Source: Corythucha ciliata (taxonomy: Eukaryota; Arthropoda; Insecta; Hemiptera; Tingidae). Taken from it: a stretch of 64,000 bases of DNA. A program made the translations under genes and the position numbers. The notes under the pieces are model-generated. The model was not told the DNA's origin, made no database searches, and worked only from the letters and a program-made list of their open reading frames with translations. Below are positions 22,425-34,689 of the stretch, piece after piece. Within the stretch, counting starts at the first letter, position 1. Each line of letters begins with the position of its first letter. Location of the stretch: the NCBI GenBank assembly GCA_038030265.1, contig CM075941.1, positions 7,440,001 through 7,504,000 of the forward strand. Direction: 5' to 3'.

Positions 22425-23355
22425 TGACAGTTTACAGGCCTGTGAGTTCCTGTCAACGTTAACTATTCGGCTGTTCGATGAAAAAGTCCAGATCGTGGGG
22501 CTAAATTTCAAGTTTAGCGCCGAAAACTTGCACTTTCCAGGGAGAAATCGTCAGTTTATGGAAAGAAAATTCGGAACACGCGAGAGACTCATCCCTGAAT
22601 AGAAACTTGCAATAAAGGCAATGGTGTATCGGACATGTTCTCAAGTGAAGCTGCCCACCCTCTAGATCAAGGGGCTGGCTACGCCCCTGAATCCATCCCT
22701 TGTTATTACGTTTCGTCCTTGGGACGGCAGTTACTTTAACAATTTGCGATTCAGATTATCACTTGTAGCGCTAGCGTCGAGGCGCAATGGCGGAAAAGAG
22801 CCCTACTCTTACCACCAACGTATGGGCTAAATAATGGTGTTTTTGCAGTTTTTAAGGAGTTTACAATGTTTTCCGTCTTAATTATCGCCACACTTGATTG
22901 AAAAAGGATTTGAGGTTACGACCTTTCTTCGATCAACCTTCTACGACCTGCTTTCAAAGGATTACATTTCAGGAACGTAGTGAATTTAGTATCCTATGGT
23001 TTGTACCTATAATGGACAGTACGTAGTCATTATATCTTTTTGTTGTCTCACAATGTTGCCTATGTGAATCAATATAAATTTGATAAATGCCTGGTCTCAT
23101 CAAGGAGCTACAAAAAAGGGGAAGTGGAGTTAAGCACCAAATATTGTATACGCGGCCAAATAGCGGACGCGAAGGCGTAGGCCGCCGTGGGCCCAACCAA
23201 GAGCTCGCGGTCCAAAAAGTGGCCCGCTGACTCAGCTGAGCCTTCCTAAATGGCCCGCCCGTGGCGGATGTGGGCGGTGGGTTGGATTTTGGCGCCCCTA
23301 GGATTTTTGTGGAAATGAAAATCGCTACAAATTCGCGCCTTCTCGTGGTCGGCCA
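22425..23355. other. Low-repeat block at the right duplication edge, candidate exons only
   Basis: 22425-22602 is open on the plus strand to a TAG, follows a TTTTGACAG acceptor-like site and is trailed by AATAAA at 22611, so it may be a terminal exon (readable LFDEKVQIVGLNFKFSAENL); I do not recognise it. A hAT-like terminus reads on the minus strand from about 22721 (CAGGGGCGTAGCCAGCC). At 22787 a short plus ORF (MAEKSPTLTTN) precedes a GTATGG donor-like site. 23150-23290 is GC-rich. None of these is secure. Confidence 0.25.
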
Positions 23356-23359
23356 ATCC

Positions 23360-24695
23360 CCCGCTTAATCCAGACCAAAACGGAAAATAAGGCTAATTAG
23401 GGACTGAAATTGAGATAAATGGCTAATTAACGGCTGAAATTATTGAGAAAAAAAAACTGATTCTCGGCCATAAATAAGAAAAAGTGCTAAATCACGGATA
23501 AAGTAAAGAAAACTTCACAGCAAAAATTTAGAAAAAGCTTTAAAATCGCGGATAAAGTGTAAATTACAGTCATTAGCGTTTAAAATTATGAAAAACACTA
23601 ATTAGCGGATAAAATTGTGCAAAATCAATAATTCGCCAATGAAAAAAAGCGCTAATTCGCCCCTAAAATTACGAAAACATGAATTCTCGGCTTATTCAGA
23701 ACGGAAGTTCGTGGCTCAATCTGAAAAAACGCTAATTCATAGCTAAAAGTGAAAAAAAAAAGCTAATTCGTGGGGAAAATTAAGAAAAGTGCTAGTTCAC
23801 GGATACAATTGTGGGAAACCTCTCTTTAGCAGTCAAAATCACGTATTCACGGCTAAGGTGACGAATAAATAAAAGGGCCCAGATGCTAGATGTAAGGAAA
23901 CGAAAATTTTGAGCTTCTGAAGGCAAGTTCGTGGCTCAAACTGCGAAAAAACGCTAATTCATAGCTAAAAGCAAGCGAAGCAAATCGCTAAACCCGAGCT
24001 GAAATTAAGAAAAGTTGCTAATTCATGGATGCAATTGAGAAAAATCACTAATTAGTGGCTGAAATAAAGAAAAATACGAACTCACTGCAAAATGCAGATA
24101 AATCGTTATAACTCACGGCTAATAAGGGTGAAAACTTGCAGCAATGACCAAAATTGCTAATTAGCGGCTAAAATGGAGAAAACTTGCTAATTTATCAATA
24201 AAATTGACTAATTCGTGGATTAAGTAGAGAAAACGTCAATTCGCGGCTTCTGATCGTAACTTCGTGCCAGAAAGTGAAAAAAATCGCTAATCCGCGGCCA
24301 AATTTCAGAAAAAGCGTTGGGTAGTTCGCGGGGAAAATTGGGGGATCTTTTAATTCGTTGATGAAACGTAGAAAAATCCCTAATTAGCTGATAGACTGAT
24401 GAAAAACGCTAATTTGCGGCTGAAGTCAGGAAAAAATGGATGTTTACGGCGTTAAATTGAAAACATTTGCTATATTCCCCGGATTGAATAGAGCAAATGG
24501 CAAGTCGCGGTTTCTTGAGACAACTTCGTGGCTAAAATTAGAAAATTTAGCGCTAATTCACGGGTAATAATCACGTGGCTCATTAGCGGCTCAAATCAGA
24601 AAAAACACAAATTCTTTGCAAGGAAAATCGCTGAAATGGAGATAAATCGCTAATTCGCGGCTAAAATGGAGACAATTCGTTAATTCAAGAATTGA
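23360..24695 (-). repeat. 30-bp degenerate minisatellite type A, reverse orientation
   Basis: About 40 diverged units in the orientation 'gctaattcgcggctaaaattgagaaaa', with no transposon ends recognised. Probably the body of a hAT-like element of the family defined at 49737-51181. No coding content. Confidence 0.7.
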
Positions 24696-24698
24696 CAG

Positions 24699-25690
24699 CT
24701 TTTATCCATTAGAAGGCTACACCGATCGTTTAACCGGCAAAAGTGGAAGTTCTTCGTGGAACATATTGTCCCTTTTTATGTGAGCACAGTCAGTTTCTGG
24801 GATGAAATTCGCTTTCTTTGCAGAATAGGGTAAACTCATGAAATCGCGTCTTTTAATGCGCTAATTTTACTTGAAAACTTAACCACTTGGACAAAAAACT
24901 ACCACTTATCCATAATCCGGCTTGTTCCTGCTTGTTCAATTCAAACAAGGCATTTGAGTCTCAAAAAGTATCAAATGTGACTAGTAAAAATTTCATAACA
25001 GAAAACCTTTTATTAATAACTCCTTTAATTACCTTCCTGTGCCTACTGGAGGGGAATTAGACCCCCAACTGTGATGGATATTTACACCATGCAGGGTGGG
25101 TTTATCAATCACCGGATTTCTCATGTAATAGCTCGGAGAACTTTGCATTATTACTGATTACCAAAAGGCCCATAGAAACCAGGCTTATACCAGCTTTGTC
25201 TGTAGAATAAGTGCATTGATAAACACACCCTTATTGTTGGGGAAAATTACGTAATATTTGGTTAAGGACAGTCTGTTTTTGGGGCTGAACAACCCTTCTT
25301 AACCGGAAATTCGCAAAAATATTTGAAAACTTATTGCGTTTTTCAATTGCACAATATTCTGCATAGGGTAGGGGGATTTTTCCATTATTCATCAAGGACG
25401 GGAGGAAAAATCTCTCTCGCAGCGCGAAATTCCCGGTAAATGGAAAACGGCATCATTTTCTCACCGCGAGTTCTTTCATTTTATCTCAATTATTTCTCGA
25501 TGGTGAGTTTAATTGTTAAAGTTGGTAGTAATACCAACTAATATTTCAAAGAAATGAACTTTAAAAATCCTAAAAACTCATAAAAAAGAACAAAAAAAAA
25601 ACTGCGTTTTCTCATAAGAGCCCATGGAAAGCCTACCGCTCTTCTTACTTCGGTGGGGCCGCCACCAGAGCGCATTTGGTTAATCTGAAT
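24699..25690. other. Non-minisatellite block, one candidate exon
   Basis: 24699-24829 is open on the plus strand (readable FNRQKWKFFVEHIVPFYVST) between GACAG and GG|GTAAAC, so it could be an exon, but the acceptor lacks a pyrimidine tract and the protein is unknown to me. The rest is A/T-rich, with a small MITE at 25094-25230 and nothing else recognised. Confidence 0.2.
25094..25230. mobile_element. Small MITE (137 bp)
   Basis: Terminal inverted repeats GGGTGGGTTTATCAAT at the left and ATTGATAAACACACCC at the right match at 15 of 16 positions. No ORF. No clear target duplication, so the superfamily is open. Confidence 0.65.
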
Positions 25691-26340
25691 CGCCAATAGT
25701 GTTTTTGTCAAGTTTAGCCACGAATTACAATTTTTCTCTGTTTTAGCCGCGAGTTATTCCTCAATTTTAGGCGAGAATTACCATTTTTACTCAATTTTAG
25801 CCGCGTATTCGCGGATTTCCTCTACAAGATACGTCACTTAGCGTTTTTCTCCATTTTAGCTGCGAATGTGAGCTTAATTCAAATTTTAGCCGGAACTTAG
25901 CGGGTTTGTCTCAGTTTTAGCCTCGTATCAGCTGGTTTTCCCATCTTCCGTTCTCCCAGGTTCCGTGAAATAGCGTTTTTTTTTAATCCGCGAATTATAT
26001 CCTAGTTTTAGCCGCAAAGTACCACTTTTTCTCAATTTTAGCCTCGGCGAATCAGCGGCTTTTCTTAAATTGAATCGCGAATTGACGATTTTTCTCATTT
26101 CAGACGCGAATTAGCGCTTTTCCTCAATTTTAGGCACGAGGTATCGCCTCGAGAACCCACGACTTGGCTTTTTTTCAATATTAGCTGGGCCTTGCTGTGC
26201 AATTCGAAGCTGCTTTTTCTCAATTTTATAGCCGGGACTCTGCGCATTTTCTAAATTATGACCGCGAATTGTCGTTTTTCTCAATTTTTAGCCGGGAATT
26301 AGTGATTAAACATTCAGAATAGTGATGAAATATTCAGAAG
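25690..26340 (+). repeat. 30-bp degenerate minisatellite type A, forward orientation
   Basis: About 20 units of 'gaattagcgctttttctcaa' followed by 'ttttagccgc', diverged. Followed by about 110 bp of other sequence and a few reverse-orientation units (26450-26540). Confidence 0.7.
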
Positions 26341-26574
26341 TTCGCGGACAGAGTCAGTCAACTCTAGACTCGGGCCGCCGTTTGTTTTATCGGGCACAAA
26401 ACAGGCTGAAAAAAAATTGACAGAACCCCGTTTGAACCGTTGAACACCGGAAAAGCGCTAATTCGTGCCAAAAATCACTAATTTATGGCTAAAAAAAACT
26501 GAGAAAAACTCTAATTCGCGGGCATAATTGAGAAAAGGCGCACAAGACGCAAAGTTGGTTTTAGTAAGAACACA

Positions 26575-26800
26575 AGGGTTAGATCAATTTGTGGTTGGAG
26601 GACTTTGTGGTTAGAGCATTTTGTGGTTGGAGCATTTTGTGGTTAGTGAATTTTCGATTTGAGGGTTTTGTGGTTAGGACGTTTAATGATAGGAGCATTT
26701 TGTGGTTGGAGCTTTTTGTGGTAAATGCATTTATGGTCAGAGGTTTTTGTAGATAGAACGTTTTTGATTAGATCATTATGATGTTGCTGCTTTCTATGAG
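26575..26800 (+). repeat. 15-16 bp minisatellite
   Basis: About 14 diverged units of 'attttgtggttggagc', half the length of the common 30-bp unit and not obviously related. No gene. 26800-27050 that follows is T-rich and ends in a C/G tract, with no feature seen. Confidence 0.65.
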
Positions 26801-27053
26801 TCGAGCTTGTTTTAGGGGGCTCAAGGTTTTTTTGTGCTTCAATGTTTTTGTTGTTTGATTATATTTTGGTTAAGAACATTTAGTTGTTACAGCTTCTTGT
26901 TCAACCACGCGCTGATTCACAGTTCAGCTCAAGCAAGGGCGCATAAAGAAGCCCCCCCTTCCCCCCTTTCCCAAACCAACCAAGAAAAACTCATGCCAGG
27001 ATTTCATGTTTTTCCAGGAATTCAAACGGTCCGTGTGGGGGGGGGGGGGTGAG

Positions 27054-27850
27054 CAGGAGCGTACCTTAAGGGATATAAAAGGGGACACACCAGCCACCAG
27101 AGGCAACCGCACAGTTGCAGCGTTTTCCTAAGACAGTTTTTTCTCTCTCACTCTCTCTCTCTCCCTCTTGGATAGCATCAGATATGGGTCTCAACTCGAA
27201 ATTTCGTTGCTGAAGGAGCCGAATCGGCGAAAATGGTACCTGAAAGAGCCAAATCTATGAAATTCCAGGTTTGGTTGAGCTGAATCCGCAGTTAACTGAT
27301 TATTTAAATGAGAAAAATCCCTCGAAATTGCCGTTTGAACAGCGCGAATTCGGCGCAATTGCTTGCTTTCTTGGGGTTGGGTGAGTTAACCCCGTAAAAT
27401 TGTGTTCTTAAAAGTCAAAACTGCTAAATTTCATTTTTGAAAAAAGCCAGATTCACCAAATTGGCTCTATGAGTTGGCCAAACCCAAAATTATTTCTTTT
27501 TGGCGAGCGAATCCCACGAAATTCGTTTTGACAATAAACCAACCTTCCGAAATTTGGGTTTTTCAAAGTACACCCACGAAATTTCTCTTCAAAAATGAGC
27601 GAATGTCCGGAAGTTTTGATTTTGAAGGTGTCAAACCCGTGAAATAGGCTTTTTCAAAGGGGGGTCGACCCCTCGAAAATGGTTTCTTACGTGCTGATCC
27701 GCGAAATTGACTTTTTGAATGAGAAAACCCCGAGAATTAGGTTGCGCAAGTGCCAATAATCCGCGGAATTCGAGTTCAATGGGGTGAAAGCCGCTAATTT
27801 TAAATTTCAGATTGGCCCCACCGATTTAGGACCTCTAACCACTTTCAGAT
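27054..27850 (+). repeat. hAT-like end followed by 30-bp minisatellite type D
   Basis: CAGGAGCGTACCTTAAGGG at 27054 resembles the second terminus of the hAT-like family (CAGTAGCGTACC). After a CT-rich microsatellite (27140-27170), about 20 diverged ~30-bp units run from 27200 (built of 'cgaaattgg', a T run and 'gagccgaatcc'). Their reverse complement resembles type C. The far end of the element is not recognised. Confidence 0.55.
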
Positions 27851-28680
27851 TAGCTCTTTGGTCCAATTAATCCAATTCGGCTCTCGTGTTGAAATAGTAC
27901 AGATTGGTCCTTTGGGCGCTCAGGTGTCGATATGTACATATATAATCCTCCCCCTTCCCCAACCGCATATATGTAAATCTCCGGGCGAAGAGCCTTGGCT
28001 ATCTGGTAACCCTGGACGACACCTCAAGTCGAGTGTCCTGGCTTTTTTCTTTTGTTCTCCCGGCAGATTTTTAACTCTGAAACTTTTGTTGCAATTTTGT
28101 CAAATTTAGAGTTGGCAACCCTTTCCTCAAACGACGCTCAACTGAGAAATACGGCCGTTTCCAGTCCAACACCCGCCGAGTATTGATGTTTTTCTCAATT
28201 CAGCCGCGAATTTACGTTTTTCTCTTTATCGCCTCTCGCCAAACTCATGCCATCCACAGTTACAGCCTACAGGTGGATGGCAGTGCGGTGTGGCGTGATT
28301 GTGGGCGGGGGACCTCTCTTAGGTGTGGGTTAGGTCAATTTTAATAGAGTTCTGCAAACATGGTCGTTGAAACCATTTCGTACCCACTGATTGCGACGAA
28401 AAATAGCACACTACAGCAGCTAACGTCATTTCGTTTAATCCCAAGTCCAAGTCCCTGGTCACACCTACCGCTGGTTCGGGACCGATGGACTCAGTTTTGC
28501 CCCTTTGCTTTTGGCCGGGGGTTAGTTCGTCTTCTTTCTCATTTCCTGGAATACCAGCACGCTCAGACACCCCACCCCCAGCTAATCCATAGCAAAAATT
28601 GAAGGAAAAAAATGTCAATGTGGGACCGAAAAAAAAAAACGCAGCTAATATTGAAAACATTCACTAATGCACACACTAAA
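27851..28680. other. Unassigned sequence
   Basis: No repeat array and no recognised gene. Plus ORF 27858-28109 and minus ORF 28660-28319 have no visible domains; the latter is low complexity. A purine-rich gap-like A9 tract sits near 28632. Confidence 0.3.
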
Positions 28681-28951
28681 CTCTAGTTTTCAGCTCAATT
28701 AGGGGAAAAGTGCTATTCCCGGCTAAAAATTGAGGAAAACGCCAATTCGTGGCTAAAATTGAGAAAATTCGCGAATTCACAGGCTAAAAACGCTTCTACG
28801 CAGCTAAAAGTGAAAAAAAGCGCTTATTCGCGGCTAAAATTGAGGAAAACATTTGCGGATAAAGAGTTTAAGAATTTCTAATTCCGCCATCTCACTTTCT
28901 GAGGGCAACTTTGTGACTGAAACTGAGGAAAACGGCAAATTCATGGCTATG

Positions 28952-28983
<32 letters not shown>

Positions 28984-30500
28984 ACTGATTCACGGCTAGA
29001 ACTGAGAAGAAGCGCTAATCCATAGTTAAAAATTTTTAAAAATGCTACTGCGGCGCTAAAATGGAGAAGAACCCGCTAATTTGCAGCTAATATTGAGAAA
29101 ATCAGTAATTATTTGGCTAAAATTAAGAGAAAGGTTAATTTTCGGCCTGAATTGAAAAAAAAATTGCTAATACGCTGCCAAAAACGGAAAAATTGGCAAT
29201 TTGCACTTAAAATAGTGGAAAACGCCAATTCGTGGTTAAAATGAACAGAATTCGCTAACTTACTGGTTAGAAACGCTACTACGCTGCTAAAATTACGAAA
29301 AAGCGCTAATTCGCGGCTGAAATATTGGGAAATCACTAATTCACGGCTAAAATTGAGAAAATTCGCTGCTTCCTCGGTCAACTTTGAGGCTAAAGTTGAG
29401 AAAAAGCGCCAATATTATGGCTATGGGTGAAAAACCCGTGAATTCGAGGCTAAAACTGAGGAAAAAATCGCTAATTCGTAGCGTTATGTTTATGGTGAAC
29501 ATAAAACTGCTAATTTATCGTAAAAATTTAGAAAAAACCGCTATTTTGCGGCTAATATTGAGTAAAAGGCTAATTTTCAGCTCAAACTGAGTAAAGTGAT
29601 AATTCCTTGGTCCCTGCAAGGAGAAATCGTTAAGTTGCAGCTAAAATTGTGGAAAACGCCAACTCGAGAAAAAGTTGAGAAACATCGTTGATTCACAATC
29701 ACAGGATAAAAAAACTACTTAGCTGCTAAAATTGAGAAAAAGCGAGTGTTTATGTCTATAAGGTGGGGGGGGGGATTACCCTCTAATCCGTGGCTAAATT
29801 GCGGCGAAAAGCGCGCTAAATTTGCTGCAAAAGTTGACCAAAAGCGCTCATTCGCGGCTTAAACTTGGCATAAGCGCTGTTTGGCGGATAGGTTGTGGAA
29901 ATAGCGGTGATTTGCCTAAAATAAGAAAAAGGCCACGGTTACAATTAGGAAAAGGGGCCTTAGCGGTGACCAATAGAGGTTTATATTAGGTATGTATTAC
30001 AGGGGCGTAGCCAGCCCGTGATCAAGGGGTGGGCAGCCAGCTAGGCACGGATCCACAGTGGTGGTGGGGGGGGGGGTTCATACGTCTAGAGAAAAAGTTC
30101 TCGTTCGCGGATGAAATCTAGAAAAGGACATTTTGCGGCTAAGACAGAGGAAAAACACCTATTCACGGCTAAAATTGAAAAATAGCTCTGGTTCACGTTA
30201 AACTTGAGAAATAAATCTCGTTATTCGCGGTTGAAATTGAGATAACACGCCAATTTGCGATTTCGCGATGCAAAGTCCTGGGCGGAATTAAGACAATGCG
30301 CTAATTCACGGCTTATAGAACTCTTTTCACAGCTAAAATTGACAAAATTAATTGCTCGTTCAATGTAGAATTGAGAAAAATCACTCATTTGCGGCTGGAA
30401 TTGAGGAAAAACGCCAATTCACGGCTAAAATTGAGAAATGGAGCTCATTCACGCAGGTAAAATTGAGAGGAGGCGCCAGTTCGTGGTTTCTCAAACGTCG
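28681..30500 (-). repeat. 30-bp degenerate minisatellite type A, reverse orientation, in two blocks
   Basis: Reverse-orientation units at 28681-29950 and 30100-30500, split by a short block (29985-30090) carrying two hAT-like end fragments: CAGGGGCGTAGCCAGCC at 29999, and a CACGGATCCACAGTGG segment near 30046. A poly(A) run of about 33 lies at 28950. No genes. Confidence 0.7.
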
Positions 30501-30551
30501 GTAAACATTGCGAGAAAGAGCTATAATTGACCGTTTTTATACATATACAGT

Positions 30552-32615
30552 GTGTTAACGTTAAGGTCGCACCACCGGCCAGGGTTCGATTCTGCAACTC
30601 ATTTGCGGCAAAAGTTGTCCTCTGCAAAAAAAAATTTCACCCCGCACGAAGTCCGACTTTTTTCACTTTTAAGATTTTTTTCATGTTATAGACATCACGT
30701 TACTAAAACGACTGTAACTCGCTTATTTCTGGCCGAAAATCTAATCACAATACACCGTTGGAACGAGCGTTAAATTTACCATCTTCCCAGTGCTAAATAT
30801 TATTTTAAATGTAGGATTCAGGGGACGAAAAATGAGCCTGAGTAGTAAAAGGTGAGGAATTACGAAAATTTGCAGAATTTTCAAACGTTTTCAACTCCGA
30901 CTGAATCTGTCGGTTAATCGTACACTGCAATCTTAAAAGTTGGTGTAGAACCTCAGCTTACATTAGGTCTATTCATTTTTTAAATTAAAAAATCGAATAG
31001 GTGAGAAAACCGCGTCTGATTGAAAAAAATAGGTGTTTTTTTATCTTGCTCAATTATTCAATGACTACCAAATCTTCACAGTTTGGTGGAATAAGGGGTG
31101 GGTTTTACTTGTTTTTTCTTGCTGAATCGAGTAGCGGTTGGCACGCATATCAGCGCTGAATCGGGTGGTGCACATGTGGCTCATGAAATAGGAGAGCCAG
31201 GGGAATAGGGGTAGTCTGGTGTTGTGTTTAAAAATGAATTTATTTTCCACTAAGGGTTGCTATTTGTGGGAAAAGTCCGAGTATCTCTTATAACAACGAG
31301 AAAACATGCGGGAAACGACGAACAAGAGCTACTTTATTCACCTCAGCATGATATTTTCTGTGTGTCCGCTATTTTGGTTTAGGCATATGCGGCGAACCTC
31401 ATCCACTGCTCCTTCTGAAACCTCTGGATTCCGCCTTTCTTAGTCACTGCATGTGAATCCTATCCAGCAAATCTTCGATCTCAGGATGTTTTTCACCATA
31501 TCTTTATAAACTCCTGTTTTAAGTCCCTCCATAAACGTTAGCCGAGAAGGGTAAGGTCCGGTCTTCTAGGAGGCCATAGAATTGGTACTCTGAATCCAAT
31601 TCACGTGTAAAAAAATGCGTTCACTTGGGAGTGATAAATCTCGTACTCTGATTACTCGGAGCGCTTTACTGTATCTGCATGTAAACGCCGAGCATGATTA
31701 CTTCGGAGCATAGTTTATCAAATAGGTAGAAAGCGTTTCTAGAGGATCTGCTTGAGGATTAGCGTATTCGGCGATCAAATCAGGCAGAATCATTGGTTTT
31801 AGAACGGATAGTGGGGACCAACACGAAGGACACACCGAAAATATGCCGAAGTGAATAAAATAGCTCTTGCTTGTCTTTTCTATATGTTACCATCAGACGG
31901 TCTATTCCCGAATTACGTCCCTTAGTAGAAACGGAATCCTTTTTAAAATATTAAACATCGTATTACCCCTATTCCCCTAGCTCAACTAATTCATGAGCAT
32001 CGTTAGCACCACCATTCGATTCAGCCACAGAAAAAACAAACATAAAACAGGCGTATCCCACCCTTTATTCCACCAAACTGTGAAGATTTGGCAGTCATTA
32101 AATAATTGAGTAAAATAAAATAAAAAAAACACCTATTTTTTCAATCAGACGCGGTTTTCTCGCATATTCGATTTTTTAATTTAAAAAAATGACTAGACCT
32201 AAAGAAGACTGAGATTCTACGCCAACTTTTAAGAATGCAGTGTACGATTAACCGACAGATTCAGTCGGAGTTGAAAACGTTTGAAAATTCCGCAAATTTT
32301 CGTAATTTCTCACATTTTACTACTCGGGCTTATTTTTCGTCCCCTGAATCCTACATTTGAAATATTATTTTGCATTGGGAAGATGGTAAATTTAACGCTC
32401 TTTCCAACGGTGTATTCAGATTTGATTTTCGGCCAGAAATAAGCGAGTTACAGTCGTTTTAGTAACGCAATGTCTATAACACGAAAAAAATCTTAAAAGT
32501 GAAAAAAGTCGGACTTCGTGCGGGGTGAAATTTTTTTTTTGCAGAGGACAACTTTTGCCGCAAATGAGTTTGCAGAATCGAACCCTGGCCGGTGGTGCGA
32601 CTTTAATGTTAACAC
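30552..32615. mobile_element. Nonautonomous DNA transposon with long (~550 bp) inverted repeats
   Basis: GTGTTAACGTTAAGGTCGC at 30552 is repeated in inverted form, ending GTTAACAC at 32615. The match continues inward for about 550 bp on each side (to about 31110 and 32055) with scattered mismatches. The ~950-bp centre has no credible ORF. Each arm contains GGTTCGATTC, a perfect match to the Pol III B-box core, about 32 bp from the tip. No target duplication is evident, so the class is unknown. Confidence 0.75.
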
Positions 32616-32851
32616 CCTTGTTGTGTTCCACTCCATTTTTTATTCTTCGCTTCATCCGCGACTTAATTTTGTTCCTTCACATATTTATTAAATAAAAAAG
32701 GAAAGATAGAGGAACGGGGGGGCAAAAAGCCCTATATTAAGCGAGCTTGAGCTCCAACAATTCAGTCGTCTTTTGGTCGTCACCGGTCGCGCTTCCCCCC
32801 GTTCCTAAAGCTGACTAAATAAACTTTATTTTTATTTTTATTTTTTTGTCC
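32616..32851. other. Spacer between inverted-repeat elements
   Basis: A/T-rich with TTTTTATTTTTA runs and a G tract. No gene recognised. Confidence 0.4.
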
Positions 32852-33130
32852 GAGAGCATCTCCGTGCACGATCCAGTGTCTCCGTGGCGCGCCCTAAAAG
32901 GCAACCCCGGAGCCTGAAGTCAACCGCGGAGTACTCTCCTTCCCTTAGAGCATCTTCGTGCACGAATCAGTGTCCCCGTGGCGCGTCTCAAAAGGCAACC
33001 CCGGGGCCTGATCTCAACCGCGGAGTACTCTAGCCCCCAGGAACATCCTTGTGCGCGGGTCAGTGTCCTTGTGGCGCGTCCCAAAAGGCAACCCCAAGGC
33101 CTGACTTCAACCGCAAGGTGTTCCCTGGCC
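32852..33130. repeat. GC-rich 94-bp tandem repeat, three copies
   Basis: Units start at 32854, 32948 and 33041 (spacing 94 and 93). Shared blocks are 'gcatct.cgtgca', 'cagtgtc.c.gtggcgcg', 'aaaaggcaacccc' and 'ctcaaccgcggagta'. It is far more GC-rich than its surroundings. ORFs on both strands follow the repeat and are not called. Confidence 0.8.
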
Positions 33131-33206
33131 GACTCCGCGAGGTACGTTAATTGTAGACGGACCGGCATCGTTACAAGCACCGGCCCACGCACTACAACCC
33201 TGTATA

Positions 33207-34683
33207 CAGGGTGTAACGGGAAAATGAGGCATAATTGAAATGGGTGATTCTACATCACATATGGGTCAAAAATGACTCTATGGACCATGGTCCTAATATC
33301 AACCGTTTTTGAGAAAATCGCAGTTTTCCTGATTGTCAATGCATCAGGCGTTTTCTGCAAAACTCGGTCGGTATCTTAGCAACCATTGATCCTGGAGAAA
33401 TTTCAAGGACACCGTTGGAAAGTGCACAAAATTTCCTTTAAGATGATCGTAAAGTAAGGGTAGTTCGTGAAATTTTGACGCCCTTTACGCTCGGCTGAGT
33501 AGCAGCTTTCTTGAATTTCTCTATTCTTACTTGTTATTCAGCCAGCTGTAATTTTACTGACAGCTCTCGGAGGAAGAGTAGGACTTCAGGAAAAACTTCT
33601 ACAACTACATATTAAGCTTTCAAATGACCTTCTTGGTTCGGGGTTTTGTCCTTCGTTTCATGGAGCTACAGTTCAAAATGCATGAAGCCCCTGTTTAAAG
33701 CCCTGTTGCAATTGCCATAGATCGGGGAAAATTCTTTCACGAAAATGCTCTTTATGCCACTCAGGTTGGTAAGGAATTCTAATCGGTTGTAATTTTGTAT
33801 TTGCTGATGTGTTTTTTTTTTCTCTCCCCCCCCCCCCCAAGGGCGGTACGACTTAGCAGTAGGGAGTAATTTATGTAAGCCCCTGGCATAAGCAGTTGGC
33901 TTTGAGTTTGACTATCACTGTCTGTTTCCACCAAGCTCTACGAATTATCTGCCAGAGGAGAGGGCAGGAACGATAGTGACAGTTCGCAGTCATCCTTGAA
34001 TTTTACCGATCAGAACCCCCAGGTTCTGAGCAGTGACCTGCAGTTTCAAGCACTTAGTACGGCTTTTTTTGGAGCAAGGTAACTGGACGCAGCAGTCTCA
34101 ACGGAGAGAACAATTCACCGAAAAGAGCATTCGGAAGTTTCCCGGGGGGGATGTTTTCCTCTCGAGAGCAATCGTAAACGTACGTTTCCAAACATTTTAG
34201 ACGAGTTTTCGAGTATTTCGAACTGTATCTCAAAAGGAATAAAGACAAAACCCCGAACCAAGCAGCTCATTTAAAAGCTTAATAATTGTAGAAGTTATTC
34301 CTGAAGTCCTACTCTTCCTTCGAGAGCTGTCAGTAAAATAACAGCTGGCTGAATAACAAGTAAGAATAGAGAAATTTAAGGAAGTGGCTTTTCAGCCGAG
34401 CATTAAGGGTGCCCAAATCTCACGAACAACCCGAAATTTACGATCATCTTAAAGGAAATTTTGTGCTCTTTCCAACGGTGTCCTTGAAATTTCTCCAGGA
34501 TCAATGGTTGCTAAGATACCGACCGAGTTTCGAAAAAAACGCCTGATGCATTGACAATCAGGAAAACTGCTATTTTCTCGGAAATGGTTAATATTCGGAC
34601 CATGGTCCACATAGTCATTTTTGATCCACATGTGATGTAGAATCACCCATTTCAATTATGCCCCATTTTCCCGTTACACCCTG
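33207..34683. mobile_element. Tc1/mariner-like nonautonomous element with ~480-bp inverted repeats
   Basis: Termini CAGGGTGTAACGGGAAAATG at 33207 and its inverse ending at 34683 are flanked on both sides by TA (33205-33206 and 34684-34685), the Tc1/mariner target. Arms match to about 33690 and 34203. The centre contains a C tract (33826-33838) and no transposase. Class rests on the TA duplication and the CAGGGTG tip. Confidence 0.8.
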
Positions 34684-34689
34684 TATAAT

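Noticed and set aside
23360..24695. Regular ~30-bp repeats as a possible CRISPR array
   Set aside because: Units are contiguous, diverged and A/T-rich with no constant repeat and unique spacer, and the genome is eukaryotic.
27073..27082. TATAAAAGGGG as a core promoter
   Set aside because: It sits just inside a hAT-like terminus and is followed by minisatellite with no gene; a chance match is more likely.
30571..30600. GGTTCGATTC as part of a tRNA gene
   Set aside because: No acceptor stem, D arm or A-box could be folded around it, and the same segment occurs inverted in the other arm of the element.
32920..33238. ORFs on both strands over the 94-bp tandem repeat
   Set aside because: They are repeat-driven open frames with internal repetition and no domain.
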